From positions 2,232,001 through 2,296,000 of the forward strand of contig NZ_VIWU01000001.1 of assembly GCF_007994075.1 (NCBI RefSeq): a stretch of 64,000 nucleotides of DNA. Direction: 5' to 3'. The DNA comes from Pseudonocardia hierapolitana (GTDB lineage Bacteria > Actinomycetota > Actinomycetes > Mycobacteriales > Pseudonocardiaceae). A model generated the notes under the pieces. It saw only the letters and a program-made list of their open reading frames with translations. It did not search any database and was not told the origin of the DNA. Made by a program: the position numbers and the translations under genes. Positions 16,064 through 25,166 of the stretch are shown piece after piece; position 1 is the first letter of the stretch; each line of letters begins with the position of its first letter.

Positions 16064-17182
16064 TCAGGGCTTGGCCAGCTCGGCGCCTTCGGTGAGGCTG
16101 CGGAGCTTCGCCCATGCGATGCGCGGGTCGACGCCGTGCTCGTTCACGGCCAGGGTGGCCATGCCGCAGTCGGTGGAGGCGAGCACGCGGTCGGGGCCGA
16201 CGATCCGCGCGTAGTGCTCGATCCGCTGGGCCACCAGCTCCGGGTGCTCCACGTAGTTGGTGGTGCTGTCGATGACGCCGGGCATGAGGACGAGGTCGTC
16301 GGGCACGTCGGTGTCGGCGAACACCGTCCACTCGTGACCGTGCCGTGGGTTGGCGCCCTCGAAGGACAGCGTGCCGGCGCGCGCGGTGAGCAGGACGTCG
16401 AGGATGTCGCGCAACGGCACGTCGCGGTGGTGCGGGCCCTCGTAGTTGCCCCAGCAGACGTGCAGGCGCACGCGCTCGCGCGGGACGTCGCGCAGGGCCG
16501 TGTTCAGCGCGGCGACGTTCTCCGCCATGCGCTCGCGATGGGCGCGCAAGCCGTCGTCCCCGTCGGGGAAGGCCGCGCGGCCGGCCGCGAGGTCGGGGCA
16601 GTCGACCTGCAGCAGGAGGCCCGCACCGACGATCGCGTCGTACTCCTCCTTCATCGCATCGGCGAGCGCTCCGAGGTAGGCGGTGCGGTCGCCGTAGTGC
16701 TCGTCGTCGACGAACATCGCGATCACGCCCGGCGAGGCGGCTGTGAGGAACGCCTCTCCCGCCCCGGCGGCGTCGGCGGCGGAGCGGAGCGCGGCGATGT
16801 CGGCCTCGACGGCCGCGGTGTCCGGGTAGGTGACCGGGCCCCGGCAGACGGGGATGACGAAGTCGCGCGACACGCCCCGGCGGGCGAGCCGCTCCGCGTA
16901 CTCGGGGAAGCCCTCCAACGCGGTGTTGGGGCGGGGCTCGCGCTCGACGGCCTCCAGCCCGGTGATCCGCGACCGCACGTACGTGACGTAGCTGATCTTG
17001 CCGAGCTCGCCGTCGTTCACCACGTCGAGGCCCGTCTCCACCTGCCGGCGCACGCACCCGGCGACGGCGGCGCGAACGGCGGCCGGATCGAGCTCGGGCC
17101 CGCCGCGCTCCCGCTCGGCGATCGCCCCGAGCAGGTCGGACGGGCGCGGCAGGCTCCCGGTGTGCGTCGTTCTGATCGGCAT
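16064..17182 (-). CDS. MetE-like cobalamin-independent methyltransferase family protein
   Basis: This 372-residue protein matches the C-terminal catalytic half of cobalamin-independent methionine synthase: TTHTGSLPRP near the start, ELGKISYVTYV, the zinc His/Cys set in RLHVCWGNYEGPHH and ASTDCGMAT, and the FEGANPRHGHEW strand. It lacks the N-terminal half found in full MetE (about 760 residues). It belongs to the single-domain relatives that move methyl or alkyl groups between thiols, including epoxyalkane:CoM transferase-like enzymes; the true substrate is unknown. ATG 17182 has AAGGAG six bases upstream. It stands alone, divergent from an MFS gene, with a hairpin after its stop. Confidence 0.8.
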   Translation of the reverse strand: MPIRTTHTGSLPRPSDLLGAIAERERGGPELDPAAVRAAVAGCVRRQVETGLDVVNDGELGKISYVTYVRSRITGLEAVEREPRPNTALEGFPEYAERLARRGVSRDFVIPVCRGPVTYPDTAAVEADIAALRSAADAAGAGEAFLTAASPGVIAMFVDDEHYGDRTAYLGALADAMKEEYDAIVGAGLLLQVDCPDLAAGRAAFPDGDDGLRAHRERMAENVAALNTALRDVPRERVRLHVCWGNYEGPHHRDVPLRDILDVLLTARAGTLSFEGANPRHGHEWTVFADTDVPDDLVLMPGVIDSTTNYVEHPELVAQRIEHYARIVGPDRVLASTDCGMATLAVNEHGVDPRIAWAKLRSLTEGAELAKP

Positions 17183-17246
17183 GCGGAGCTCCTTCGCCAC
17201 GAACCGATTTGACCTGCACCCGTGTTCAGGTTGCACGATCGTCGGC

Positions 17247-18635
17247 GTGACCGCAGCGCAATCCCCCACCGCCGTCCGCGATGAGCTGTTCGGACCGAGC
17301 CGGCGTGCGACGACGATCGGCATCGTGCTCCTGATCAGCCTCATCGCGTTCGAGGCGATGGGGGTGAACACCGCGATGCCAGCGCTGGTCGCCGACCTCG
17401 GCGGCGTCGCGCTCTACGCGTGGCCGTTCGTGTCGTTCATGGCCGCGTCGGTGTTCGCCACCGTGCTCGGCGGCCGCTGGTGCGACCGGGCCGGGCCTGC
17501 GGTGCCGCTGGTGGTCTCGCCGTTGATGTTCGGCGTCGGCCTGCTGGTCGCCGGGACGGCGACGACCATGACCCAGCTGCTCGTGGGCCGGGTGCTGCAG
17601 GGCGCGGGGGCCGGGATGTCCAGCGTGGCGATCTTCGTGCTGATCGCCGCGGTGTACCCGGAGCGGGCCCGGCCCGCGGTGTTCGGCCTCATCTCCTCGG
17701 CGTGGGTGCTCCCCGCGCTGCTCGGGCCGCCGGTGTCCGGGCTGGTCACACAGGCCCTCTCCTGGCACTGGGTGTTCCTCGGACTGGTTCCCCTCGTGCT
17801 GGTCGCCACGGCGCTGGTGGTGCCCGCGGTGCGCACGCTCACGCCGCCGGAGCGGGGGGCCGGTGCAGGCCGCCGCGGCGTGGTGCCCGCGGCGTTCGCC
17901 GCCTCCGCCGGGGTCGCCGCACTGAGCTGGGCCTCGCAGCACGTGTCGGTGCTCGCCGCCGTCGTGGGGGCGGTGTCCGTCGCCGTGCTCGTCCCGGCGC
18001 TCCTGCGGCTCTTCCCGCGCGGGGTGTTCCGGCTGGGGCGCGGGATCCCCACGATCGTCGCATCGCGCGGGCTGCTCGCCGGCGTGTTCTTCACGATCAA
18101 CTCCTACCTGCCGCTCATGCTCGAGGCGACGCACGGCTGGTCGCTCGCCACGGCGGGGATCCCGCTGATCGTCGGGGCGCTGGCGTGGTCGGGCGCGTCG
18201 GCGTGGCAGGGCAAGCACCCGGACCTGCCGCGCGAGAGGCTGCTGCGCATCGGGTTCTGCGCGGTCACCGTCGGCGCCGCCGGCATGCTGCTGGTCGCCC
18301 CCACGTGGGGCGTCCCGTGGCTGGCCCTGCCGTTCTGGGCGATCGCCGGGCTCGGGATGGGGCTCGGGTTCTCGTCGGTGTCGTTCCTGCTGCTGCAGCA
18401 GTCCGAGCCGCACGAGACCGGCTTCCACACCTCGGCCGCCCAGATCGCCGACCAGCTCGGCACCGCCACCCTGATCGGCGCGGGCGGCGCGGTGCTCGCG
18501 CTGCTCGGCACACCCGCGGCGGCGCTGCCGGTGCTGATCGCGGTGCTCGTCGCGCTCGGGCTGGTCGGGGTGCTCGGCGCGCCGCGCACCGCCGGTCAGA
18601 CGGGGTCGGCGAACACCACGACGTTGTCGGAGTAG
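17247..18635 (+). CDS. MFS transporter (DHA2-like drug efflux)
   Basis: A 462-residue MFS protein with about 12-14 hydrophobic segments. The motif-A region is GGRWCDRAGP and motif C-like GPPVSGLVTQ follows in TM5, both marks of drug/H+ antiporters. GTG 17247 is preceded by a CACGAT -10 box seven bases away, so the mRNA is likely leaderless; longer upstream frames run through the MetE-like gene. Its 3' end overlaps the sortase gene by 40 bases, tail to tail. Substrate unknown. Confidence 0.82.
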   Translation: MTAAQSPTAVRDELFGPSRRATTIGIVLLISLIAFEAMGVNTAMPALVADLGGVALYAWPFVSFMAASVFATVLGGRWCDRAGPAVPLVVSPLMFGVGLLVAGTATTMTQLLVGRVLQGAGAGMSSVAIFVLIAAVYPERARPAVFGLISSAWVLPALLGPPVSGLVTQALSWHWVFLGLVPLVLVATALVVPAVRTLTPPERGAGAGRRGVVPAAFAASAGVAALSWASQHVSVLAAVVGAVSVAVLVPALLRLFPRGVFRLGRGIPTIVASRGLLAGVFFTINSYLPLMLEATHGWSLATAGIPLIVGALAWSGASAWQGKHPDLPRERLLRIGFCAVTVGAAGMLLVAPTWGVPWLALPFWAIAGLGMGLGFSSVSFLLLQQSEPHETGFHTSAAQIADQLGTATLIGAGGAVLALLGTPAAALPVLIAVLVALGLVGVLGAPRTAGQTGSANTTTLSE

Positions 18636-19288
18636 TGCCGGGTGCGGCGGTCGAACGCGCCGCCGCACGTGATCAGCACCAGGCGGGGCGGCCCGCCCGC
18701 GGCGAACACCTCGGGCGGCAGCTCCGCCTTCGCGTACTGGCGGCGGGTGGTCACGCGGTAGCCGACCGACCGGCCGTCGGCCCCGCGCAGGACGACCTCC
18801 TCGCCGTCGGCGACGTTCCGCAGCACCGCGAGCGCGCCGAGCCCGCCCGCGAGCGAGTCGACGTGCCCGGCGAGCACCGTCGGCCCGGCCGCGCCGCCCG
18901 CGAGCGCGCTCGGCGACCACCAGCCCACCGTGGACGGCGGCTCGGGCAGCACGAGCGCACCCTCCGGTCCCGTCGTCACGGCGACGACGGGGGCGTGCAG
19001 GTCCCGCGCGGGCAGGACGAGCTCCACGGGCGGCGTGCCCGCCCGAACCGGCGGCGTGGGCGCCTTTCCCGTGACGAGCTGCGCGAGAACCCCGTCGACG
19101 ACCGGTGCCGCAGGCGAGAACGGGTCCGGCACGGGGAGCGCCGGGTGCCCGACCGGCGCGTCCAGCGACGGCGCGATGGAGACCGGGGCCGGGCCGAGCA
19201 TCGTCAGGCCGCCCAGGAGGCACACCGCACCCGCGGCCATGAGCGCACGGACCGTGCGACGGCCGCGGGCGTCGAAGTTCGTCGCCAC
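18596..19288 (-). CDS. Class F sortase
   Basis: A 230-residue sortase with a single N-terminal membrane segment (ALMAAGAVCLLGGLTML). The catalytic His lies in TVLAGHVDS, the Cys in LVLITCGGAF and the downstream Arg in RRTRHYSDN, in the family order. Class F sortases are actinobacterial transpeptidases that join LPXTG-type proteins to the wall, often acting as housekeeping or accessory enzymes. GTG 19288 is the start used; ATG 19240 (inside the membrane segment's lead) is an alternative, and the longer frame upstream is Arg/Gly-rich and unconvincing. The DUF4142 lipoprotein gene is 122 bases upstream on the same strand and is the only nearby candidate partner. Confidence 0.82.
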   Translation of the reverse strand: MATNFDARGRRTVRALMAAGAVCLLGGLTMLGPAPVSIAPSLDAPVGHPALPVPDPFSPAAPVVDGVLAQLVTGKAPTPPVRAGTPPVELVLPARDLHAPVVAVTTGPEGALVLPEPPSTVGWWSPSALAGGAAGPTVLAGHVDSLAGGLGALAVLRNVADGEEVVLRGADGRSVGYRVTTRRQYAKAELPPEVFAAGGPPRLVLITCGGAFDRRTRHYSDNVVVFADPV

Positions 19289-19410
19289 CGTGCGGGTGCG
19301 GCCGGTGGTCAGGGCGCGATGGCGTCCTGAACCGGCGGCCGGGCCGCTCGCCGGAGCGACGGCGCCGGCCGGCTCGGCGAACCCCGGTGCGGCGCCGCCC
19401 CCGCGGGGCG

Positions 19411-20133
19411 TCAGGCCGCGCGGCGCTGCCACCACAGCGCGCCGGCGAGCAGCAGGGCCCCGATCCCGACCAGGACGACCGCTGCAGGCGTCACGTCGCC
19501 CGCGGCCTGCCCACCGCTCCCGGCGTCGACGGCCGAGGGGGTCGACGCGCCGGCCGGTGCCGCAGCCTGCCGGAGCCGTTCGGCGAGCGAGTCGAGGCGG
19601 TTCAGCGTCTCCTGCGCGGCGGCCTTCGCCTCGGCGGAGGCGTTCTCGTCGGCGAGCACGGCGTTCGCCGCGTCGCGCATCTGCTGCTGGAGCTGATCCG
19701 CTGCCCGCAGCCACCCCTGGTCGAACTGCTCACCGCTGCGGGCGCGCAGGTCGGCGAGGGTGGCCTGCTGCTCCGCGGTCGGCTCGGCGTCGAGGCCGCC
19801 TTCCGCGCCCGCCTTCAGCTGGTCGAGCAGCGCCTGCCCGTCGGTGGAGTACTGGGCGCCCAGGGTGCGCACGTTCTGCGCGTCGCCCTGCGCCTGGCCG
19901 AGACCGCCGAGGGCGGCGATGGCCGCCGCGGTGGACCCGGCCGCCCCGAGCGCGCCGTCCGCGCCCATCCCGAGCGCGGAGTCCAGCCCACCTGGCTGGC
20001 CGGTGGTGACCGGGGTGGGGAGCTGGGCCTGATCGGTCGATCCGCACGCCGTGACGGCGCCGAACACGATTCCGAGAACCGCGATCAGGGCGACCGCGTT
20101 GGCGGCGACCTGCCTGATGGGACGGGTGCGCAC
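19411..20133 (-). CDS. DUF4142 lipoprotein with an extra C-terminal membrane anchor
   Basis: The 240-residue product has an N-terminal signal ending in a lipobox-like VTAC (AVTACGS). A helical DUF4142-type domain follows (QQATLADLRARSGEQFDQGWL), then a Gly/Ala/Ser linker and a C-terminal hydrophobic helix with a basic tail (ALLLAGALWWQRRAA). That tail looks like a wall-sorting signal, but no LPXTG/LAXTG precedes it. DUF4142 proteins are secreted or lipid-anchored, ferritin-like in shape, of unknown role. GTG 20133 is selected because AGGAGG sits right upstream (AAGGAGGAGCC). It is probably cotranscribed with the class F sortase. Confidence 0.75.
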   Translation of the reverse strand: MRTRPIRQVAANAVALIAVLGIVFGAVTACGSTDQAQLPTPVTTGQPGGLDSALGMGADGALGAAGSTAAAIAALGGLGQAQGDAQNVRTLGAQYSTDGQALLDQLKAGAEGGLDAEPTAEQQATLADLRARSGEQFDQGWLRAADQLQQQMRDAANAVLADENASAEAKAAAQETLNRLDSLAERLRQAAAPAGASTPSAVDAGSGGQAAGDVTPAAVVLVGIGALLLAGALWWQRRAA

Positions 20134-20226
20134 GGCTCCTCCTTCGTCGGTGGACCCTCGAAACCGTTGCGCCATCCTGGTCGCCCCGCAGCCGGGACCG
20201 GCGAACTCCGCCCGGATGTGTGTCCC

Positions 20227-21597
20227 TCAGGCGGGTCCCGGGGCCGGGGCGAGGTGCACGACCTTCACCGCGGTCATCTCGTCCAGCAGCTCCGGCCCGA
20301 ACCCGAAGCCGGACCCGCTGGCGCCACGGGGCTGGGACGCCCCGCCGGGCGCGCCACCGAATACGTCGTTGACCTTGACCGTGCCGACGGGCAGCTCGCG
20401 CCACGCTCGCTGGGCGTGCGCCATGTCGGACGTGAGCACGGTGGCCGCGAGGCCGTAGCGGTCGGCGCCCGCCTCCTGCAGCGCGGTGGCGAAGTCGGGG
20501 ACGACCCGCACCGGGGCCACCGGGCCGAACGTCTCGTCCCTCATCACGGACATGTGCGGCACGCACCCGATCAGGACGGTCGGCGGGTAGAAGGCGCCCG
20601 GGCCGTCCGGGACGGCGCCGCCGGTCAGCGCTCGGGCGCCGCCGCCGAGAGCGGCCTCGACGTGCCCGTGGACGTGCCCGCGGTGCGCCCGGTCGACGAG
20701 GGGACCGATCCGCTCCCGCCACTGCTCCGCCTCCCGCACGAGCGCGTCCAGGAACGCGTCGGCCAGGCAGGCGTGCACGTAGATCCGCTCGACGGACACG
20801 CAGATCTGCCCGGCGTTCGCGAACGCGCCGAGCGCTGCCTGGGCGGCGGCCCACTCCGGGTCGATGTCGGCGTCGACGACCAACGCGTCGTTGCCACCGT
20901 TCTCCAGGAGGGCGCGGGCGCCGGTGCGGGCGCATGCCTCGGCGATGGCCCGACCGGTGGCGGTGCTGCCGACGTGCGCCACGACGTCCACCTCGGCCTC
21001 GGCGAGGCGGGCGCCGACCGCCCCGTCCCCGTCGACGATCTCGAGGACACCCGGTGGCAGGTGCGCGGCCACGAGCTCGGCGAACCGGCGGCCGGTCTGG
21101 GGGCAGCGCTCGCTGGGCTTGTGCACCACGGTGTTCCCCGTGGCGAGCGCCGCCCCGATCAGCCCGGCCGCGACGGCGACCGGGTCGTTCCACGGTGTCA
21201 GCACGGCCACGACGCCACGGGGCTCGGGCACCATCAGGTCGGTGGCGTCCCAGCCGCCGTGCAGGCTCCGGCCGCGGTGCACCGGCCCGAGCTCGGCGTA
21301 CTGCACGAGAGTGCCGATGCCCGCGTCGACACCGCCCCGGGCGTCGTCGACCGGCTTGCCCGTCTCCCGGGCATTCAGCGCGGCGAGCTCGTCGGCGGCG
21401 GCCCGGACGGCGGCCGCGGCGGCGTGCAGGGCCGCGCCGCGCTCCGCCGCCGGGGTGCGCGCCCAGCCGGCCGCGGCCCGCCGAGCGGACGACACGGCCT
21501 CGTCGCAGCGCTCGGGCGAGGCGATCGGGACGCGCCCGACGACCTCGTCGGTGCGCGGATCGAGAACGGTCAGCTCACGGTTCTCCAGCACGGTCAT
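20227..21597 (-). CDS. NAD(P)+-dependent aldehyde dehydrogenase
   Basis: This 456-residue ALDH has the cofactor segment LTPWNDPVAV, the TGNTVVHKPSE lysine region, the Gly motif VGSTATGRAIA, the general-base Glu in ALLENGGNDALVV and the nucleophilic Cys in ANAGQICVSVERI. FGPVAPV and the C-terminal VKVNDVFGGAPGG are standard. It oxidises an aldehyde to its acid; the substrate cannot be told from sequence. It is isolated: the upstream exonuclease gene ends 39 bases before its start on the same strand and the DUF4142 gene lies downstream. The catalytic Glu context (LENGGN instead of ELGGK) points to a divergent subgroup. Confidence 0.85.
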   Translation of the reverse strand: MTVLENRELTVLDPRTDEVVGRVPIASPERCDEAVSSARRAAAGWARTPAAERGAALHAAAAAVRAAADELAALNARETGKPVDDARGGVDAGIGTLVQYAELGPVHRGRSLHGGWDATDLMVPEPRGVVAVLTPWNDPVAVAAGLIGAALATGNTVVHKPSERCPQTGRRFAELVAAHLPPGVLEIVDGDGAVGARLAEAEVDVVAHVGSTATGRAIAEACARTGARALLENGGNDALVVDADIDPEWAAAQAALGAFANAGQICVSVERIYVHACLADAFLDALVREAEQWRERIGPLVDRAHRGHVHGHVEAALGGGARALTGGAVPDGPGAFYPPTVLIGCVPHMSVMRDETFGPVAPVRVVPDFATALQEAGADRYGLAATVLTSDMAHAQRAWRELPVGTVKVNDVFGGAPGGASQPRGASGSGFGFGPELLDEMTAVKVVHLAPAPGPA

Positions 21598-21636
21598 CGA
21601 GCAGCAGTACCCGCCCGGAGTTGGATCACGCCCCGA

Positions 21637-22491
21637 TCAGGGGCGGTGCGGCAGCTTCGCGGGCGTCGAGGGCGGGGGAACCACCGGCCCGGCGTCGCCG
21701 TCCGGCGCCGTGTCGAGGTCGACGATCACGGGCGCGTGGTCGCTCGGGCCGCTGCCCTTGCGTGCCTTGCGGTCCACCCACGCGGCCTGCACGCGCGTGG
21801 CCACGTCCGCGCCCGCGAGCACGAGGTCGATGCGCATGCCCAGGTCCTTGTGGAACCGCCCGGCCCGGTAGTCCCAGTACGTGAAGATCCGGTCGGCCGG
21901 CCAGCGTTCGCGCACGACGTCGTGCAGGCCGAGGCCCTTGATCTCGGCGAGCGCCTTGCGCTCGGCCGGGGTGACGTGCGTCGAGTTGACGAAGAGCGCC
22001 GGGTCCCACAGGTCCTCGTCGGTGGGGGCGATGTTCATGTCGCCCGCCACCACGGCCGTCACCGGGTCGGCCACCGACTCACGCAGCGCGGCGAGCCATT
22101 CGAGCTTGTAGAGGTAGTGCGGGTCGTCGGGGGTGCGGCCGTTTGGCACGTAGACGGACGTGACGCGCAGACCGCCGCACGTCGCCGTCACGGCGCGGGC
22201 CTCGGCGGGCGAGTCGGGCGTGGGGAACCGCGGCTCCCCCGGCAGGCCCCGCACGACGTCGTCGAGCCCCACGCGGGACAGCAGCGCCACACCGTTCCAG
22301 CGGCCCTCGCCGAAATGGGCGACGGCGTACCCGCGCTCGGCGAGCGGCGCGTCGAAGGTCTCGGCGAACGCCTCGTCCGTCAGCTTGGTCTCCTGGAGGC
22401 ACACCACGTCCGGGGCGCGCTCGTCGAGCCATGGCAACAGCCGGGGCAGGCGGGTGAGGGCCGAGTTCACGTTCCACGTAGCCAGACGCAC
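21637..22491 (-). CDS. xth: Exodeoxyribonuclease III / AP endonuclease
   Basis: A 284-residue EEP-superfamily nuclease: [13 protein letters not shown] (Asn), LQETKL (Glu metal ligand), VYVPNGRT (Tyr), AGDMNIAP (Asp/Asn) and the final [12 protein letters not shown] (Asp-His). It cleaves DNA 5' of abasic sites and has 3'-5' exonuclease activity in base excision repair. GTG 22491 begins exactly at the conserved RLATWN; GTG 22500 would add three residues. It is divergent from xylA, whose operator is 25 bases upstream. Confidence 0.9.
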   Translation of the reverse strand: MRLATWNVNSALTRLPRLLPWLDERAPDVVCLQETKLTDEAFAETFDAPLAERGYAVAHFGEGRWNGVALLSRVGLDDVVRGLPGEPRFPTPDSPAEARAVTATCGGLRVTSVYVPNGRTPDDPHYLYKLEWLAALRESVADPVTAVVAGDMNIAPTDEDLWDPALFVNSTHVTPAERKALAEIKGLGLHDVVRERWPADRIFTYWDYRAGRFHKDLGMRIDLVLAGADVATRVQAAWVDRKARKGSGPSDHAPVIVDLDTAPDGDAGPVVPPPSTPAKLPHRP

Positions 22492-22515
22492 CCGCAGCAC
22501 GCTACCGTTGCAGAG

Positions 22516-22536
22516 TTTGTACGATGGTCGAACAAA
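22516..22536. promoter_or_regulatory. Probable ROK/XylR operator in front of xylA
   Basis: TTTGTACGA (22516-22524), spacer tgg, TCGAACAAA (22528-22536): the arms match at 8 of 9 positions. The site overlaps a possible -10 (TACGAT, 22520-22525) and ends 11 bases before the xylA ATG at 22548. Sites of TTTGT...ACAAA form are known for XylR-type ROK repressors; the ROK gene is in the same operon at 25167. Confidence 0.7.
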
Positions 22537-22547
22537 GGGGTTTCCCA

Positions 22548-23732
22548 ATGCCGCAGCCCACCCGCGAGGACCGCTTCAGCTTCGGGCTCTGGACGGTCGG
22601 CTGGCCCGCGCGCGACCCGTTCGGGGACGCCACCCGGCCCGCGATCGACCCGGTCGAGTCGGTGCACCGGCTCGCCGAGCTCGGCGCGTGGGGCGTGAAC
22701 TTCCACGACGACGACCTCATCCCGTTCGGGACCGACGGCGCCGAGCGCGACCGGATCATCGCCCGGTTCAAGGCGGCCCTGGCCGAGACCGGGACGGTCG
22801 TCACGACGATGACCACCAACCTGTTCACCCACCCCGTCTTCAAGGACGGGGCGTTCACCAGCAACGACCGGGGCGTGCGCCGGTTCGCGCTGCGCAAGGT
22901 CATCCGCAACCTCGACCTCGCCGCCGAGCTCGGCGCCAAGACCTACGTGTTCTGGGGCGGCCGCGAGGGCGCCGAGGTCGACTCCGGCAAGGACATCGCG
23001 GCCGCCCTCGACCGCTACCGCGAGGGCATCGACCTGCTCGCCGCGTACGTCAAGGAGCAGGGCTACGACATCCGCTTCGCCATCGAGCCGAAGCCGAACG
23101 AGCCCCGCGGCGACATCCTGCTGCCCACCCTCGGCCACGCGCTCGCGTTCATCGCCGAGCTGGAGCACGGCGACATCGTCGGCGTCAACCCCGAGGTCGG
23201 CCACGAGCAGATGGCCGGGCTCAACTACACCGCGGGCATCGCCCAGGCGCTGTGGGCGGGCAAGCTCTTCCACATCGACCTGAACGGCCAGCGCGGCATC
23301 AAGTACGACCAGGACCTCGTGTTCGGTCACGGCGACCTGCTCAGCGCGTTCGCCACCGTCGACCTGCTGGAGAACGGCGCGCCCGGCGGCGGGCCGAAGT
23401 ACGACGGCCCCCTGCACTTCGACTACAAGCCGCTGCGCACCGAGGACCTCGACGGCGTCTGGGCATCGGCCGCGGCCAACATGAGCACCTACCTCATCCT
23501 CAAGGAGCGGGCCGCCGCGTTCCGCGCCGACCCGGAGGTGGCCGAGGCCCTCGCCGTGGCGGGGGTTGCCGAGCTGGCGAAGCCGACGCTGAACCCCGGC
23601 GAGACCGTGGCGGACCTGAAGGCCGACCGGTCCGCGTTCGAGGACTACGACGCCGTGAAGGCGGGTGAGCGCGGCTACGGCTACGTCCGGCTCAACCAGC
23701 TGGCGGTGGAGCACCTCTTGGGCGCCCGATGA
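22548..23732 (+). CDS. xylA: Xylose isomerase
   Basis: The 394-residue enzyme reads nearly through like Streptomyces class I xylose isomerase: [23 protein letters not shown] (catalytic His/Asp), the [12 protein letters not shown] loop, [10 protein letters not shown] (Lys and metal Glu), [11 protein letters not shown], and [11 protein letters not shown] with the metal-binding Asp/His. It interconverts xylose and xylulose (and glucose and fructose) with two divalent metals. ATG 22548 has AAAGGGG eight bases upstream; the ATG at 22524 lies inside the operator and lacks a site. Its stop overlaps the xylB start (ATGA), so the two are coupled. Confidence 0.96.
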   Translation: MPQPTREDRFSFGLWTVGWPARDPFGDATRPAIDPVESVHRLAELGAWGVNFHDDDLIPFGTDGAERDRIIARFKAALAETGTVVTTMTTNLFTHPVFKDGAFTSNDRGVRRFALRKVIRNLDLAAELGAKTYVFWGGREGAEVDSGKDIAAALDRYREGIDLLAAYVKEQGYDIRFAIEPKPNEPRGDILLPTLGHALAFIAELEHGDIVGVNPEVGHEQMAGLNYTAGIAQALWAGKLFHIDLNGQRGIKYDQDLVFGHGDLLSAFATVDLLENGAPGGGPKYDGPLHFDYKPLRTEDLDGVWASAAANMSTYLILKERAAAFRADPEVAEALAVAGVAELAKPTLNPGETVADLKADRSAFEDYDAVKAGERGYGYVRLNQLAVEHLLGAR

Positions 23733-25132
23733 CCCTCGTGGCCGGGGTCGACTCGTCGACCCAGTCGTGCACGGTGGTGATCCGGGACGCGGAGACCGGC
23801 GCGCTGGTCCGCTCGGGCAACGCGAAGCACCCGGACGGCACCGAGGTCCACCCCTCGGCCTGGTGGGAGGCGCTGCAGGCCGCGATCGCCGAGGCAGGCG
23901 GGCTCGAGGGCGTCGAGGCCATCGCCGTGGCGGGCCAGCAGCACGGCATGGTCTGCCTCGACGACGCGGGCGAGGTGGTGCGGCCCGCGCTGCTGTGGAA
24001 CGACACCCGCTCCGCGGGCGCGGCCGCCGACCTCGTCGCCGAGCTGGGTGCGAAGGTGTGGGCCGAGGCCACCGGCAGCGTCCCGGTCGCGTCGTTCACC
24101 GCCACGAAGCTGCGCTGGCTCGCCGAGCACGAGCCCGAGCACGCCGCCGCCACCGCGGCGGTGTGCCTGCCGCACGACTGGCTCACCTGGAAGCTGCTCG
24201 GCACCGGGTCGCTGGACGACCTCGTCACCGATCGCTCCGACGCCAGCGGCACGGGCTACTTCTCCGGCGTCAGCGGGGGGTACCGGCTCGACCTGCTGGA
24301 GCGCGCGTTCGGGCGGTCCGACGTCCGCCTCCCGCGGGTGCTCGGCCCGGCCGAGGCGGCCGGCCGCACCCCGGACGGGGTGCTGATCGGGCCCGGAGCC
24401 GGCGACAACGCGGGCGCCGCGCTCGGGCTCGGCGCCGCCGTCGGGGACGTCGTGATCTCGATCGGCACGTCCGGGGTGGTGTCCGCGATCAGCCCGACCC
24501 CGACGGCGGACGAGACCGGCATCATCGCCGGCTTCGCGTCGGCGTCCGGAGAGCACCTGCCGCTGGTGTGCACGCTGAACGCCGCCCGCGTGCTCGACGC
24601 GGCGGCGCGGATGCTCGGCGTCGACCACGAGGCGCTGTCCCGGCTCGCGCTGTCGGCCCCGCCCGGGTCCGACGGGCTCGTGCTGGTGCCGTACCTGGAG
24701 GGCGAGCGCACGCCGAACCGGCCGGACGCCACCGGCGCCCTGCACGGGCTCACCCTCGCGAGCTCCACACCCGCGCACCTGGCGCGCGCGGCGGTCGAGG
24801 GCCTGCTGTGCGGGCTCGCCGACGCGCTCGACGCGTTCCTCGCGGCCGACGTGCCGCTGGAGCGGGCGTTCCTGGTGGGCGGCGGTGCGCGCTCGGAGGC
24901 CCTCGCCCGGATCGCCCCGGCGGTGCTCGGGCGTCCCGTGCTGCGGCCCACGCCGGGCGAGTACGTGGCCGACGGCGCCGCCCGGCAGGCGGCATGGGTG
25001 CTGGCGGGCGGCGACGCCCCGCCGGCGTGGGATGCGGCCGACACGGAGACGTTCGAGGCCGACCCCACTCCCGCGGTCCGCGAGCGCTACGCGCAGGTAC
25101 GCGAGCTGACGGCGCCGCGCCTCGGCTCGTGA
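23729..25132 (+). CDS. xylB: Xylulokinase
   Basis: A 467-residue FGGY kinase: the N-terminal [11 protein letters not shown] phosphate loop, [10 protein letters not shown], the catalytic-Asp region LLWNDTRS and [15 protein letters not shown], then [10 protein letters not shown] and C-terminal [16 protein letters not shown]. It phosphorylates D-xylulose to xylulose 5-phosphate for the pentose phosphate pathway. It overlaps xylA by four bases. Length is close to the family norm (about 480). Confidence 0.94.
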   Translation: MTLVAGVDSSTQSCTVVIRDAETGALVRSGNAKHPDGTEVHPSAWWEALQAAIAEAGGLEGVEAIAVAGQQHGMVCLDDAGEVVRPALLWNDTRSAGAAADLVAELGAKVWAEATGSVPVASFTATKLRWLAEHEPEHAAATAAVCLPHDWLTWKLLGTGSLDDLVTDRSDASGTGYFSGVSGGYRLDLLERAFGRSDVRLPRVLGPAEAAGRTPDGVLIGPGAGDNAGAALGLGAAVGDVVISIGTSGVVSAISPTPTADETGIIAGFASASGEHLPLVCTLNAARVLDAAARMLGVDHEALSRLALSAPPGSDGLVLVPYLEGERTPNRPDATGALHGLTLASSTPAHLARAAVEGLLCGLADALDAFLAADVPLERAFLVGGGARSEALARIAPAVLGRPVLRPTPGEYVADGAARQAAWVLAGGDAPPAWDAADTETFEADPTPAVRERYAQVRELTAPRLGS

Positions 25133-25133
25133 A

Positions 25134-25165
25134 CGCGAGTCGCTGGATGAGCGCGGGCGAGTCGG
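25134..25165. repeat. Two-unit copy of the 22-bp-period repeat between xylB and the ROK gene
   Basis: gcgagtc occurs at 25135 and 25157, exactly 22 bases apart, in the 34-base gap. The second copy overlaps the area just upstream of the ROK start codon. It belongs to the family described at 3760-3939. Confidence 0.5.
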
Positions 25166-25166
25166 G

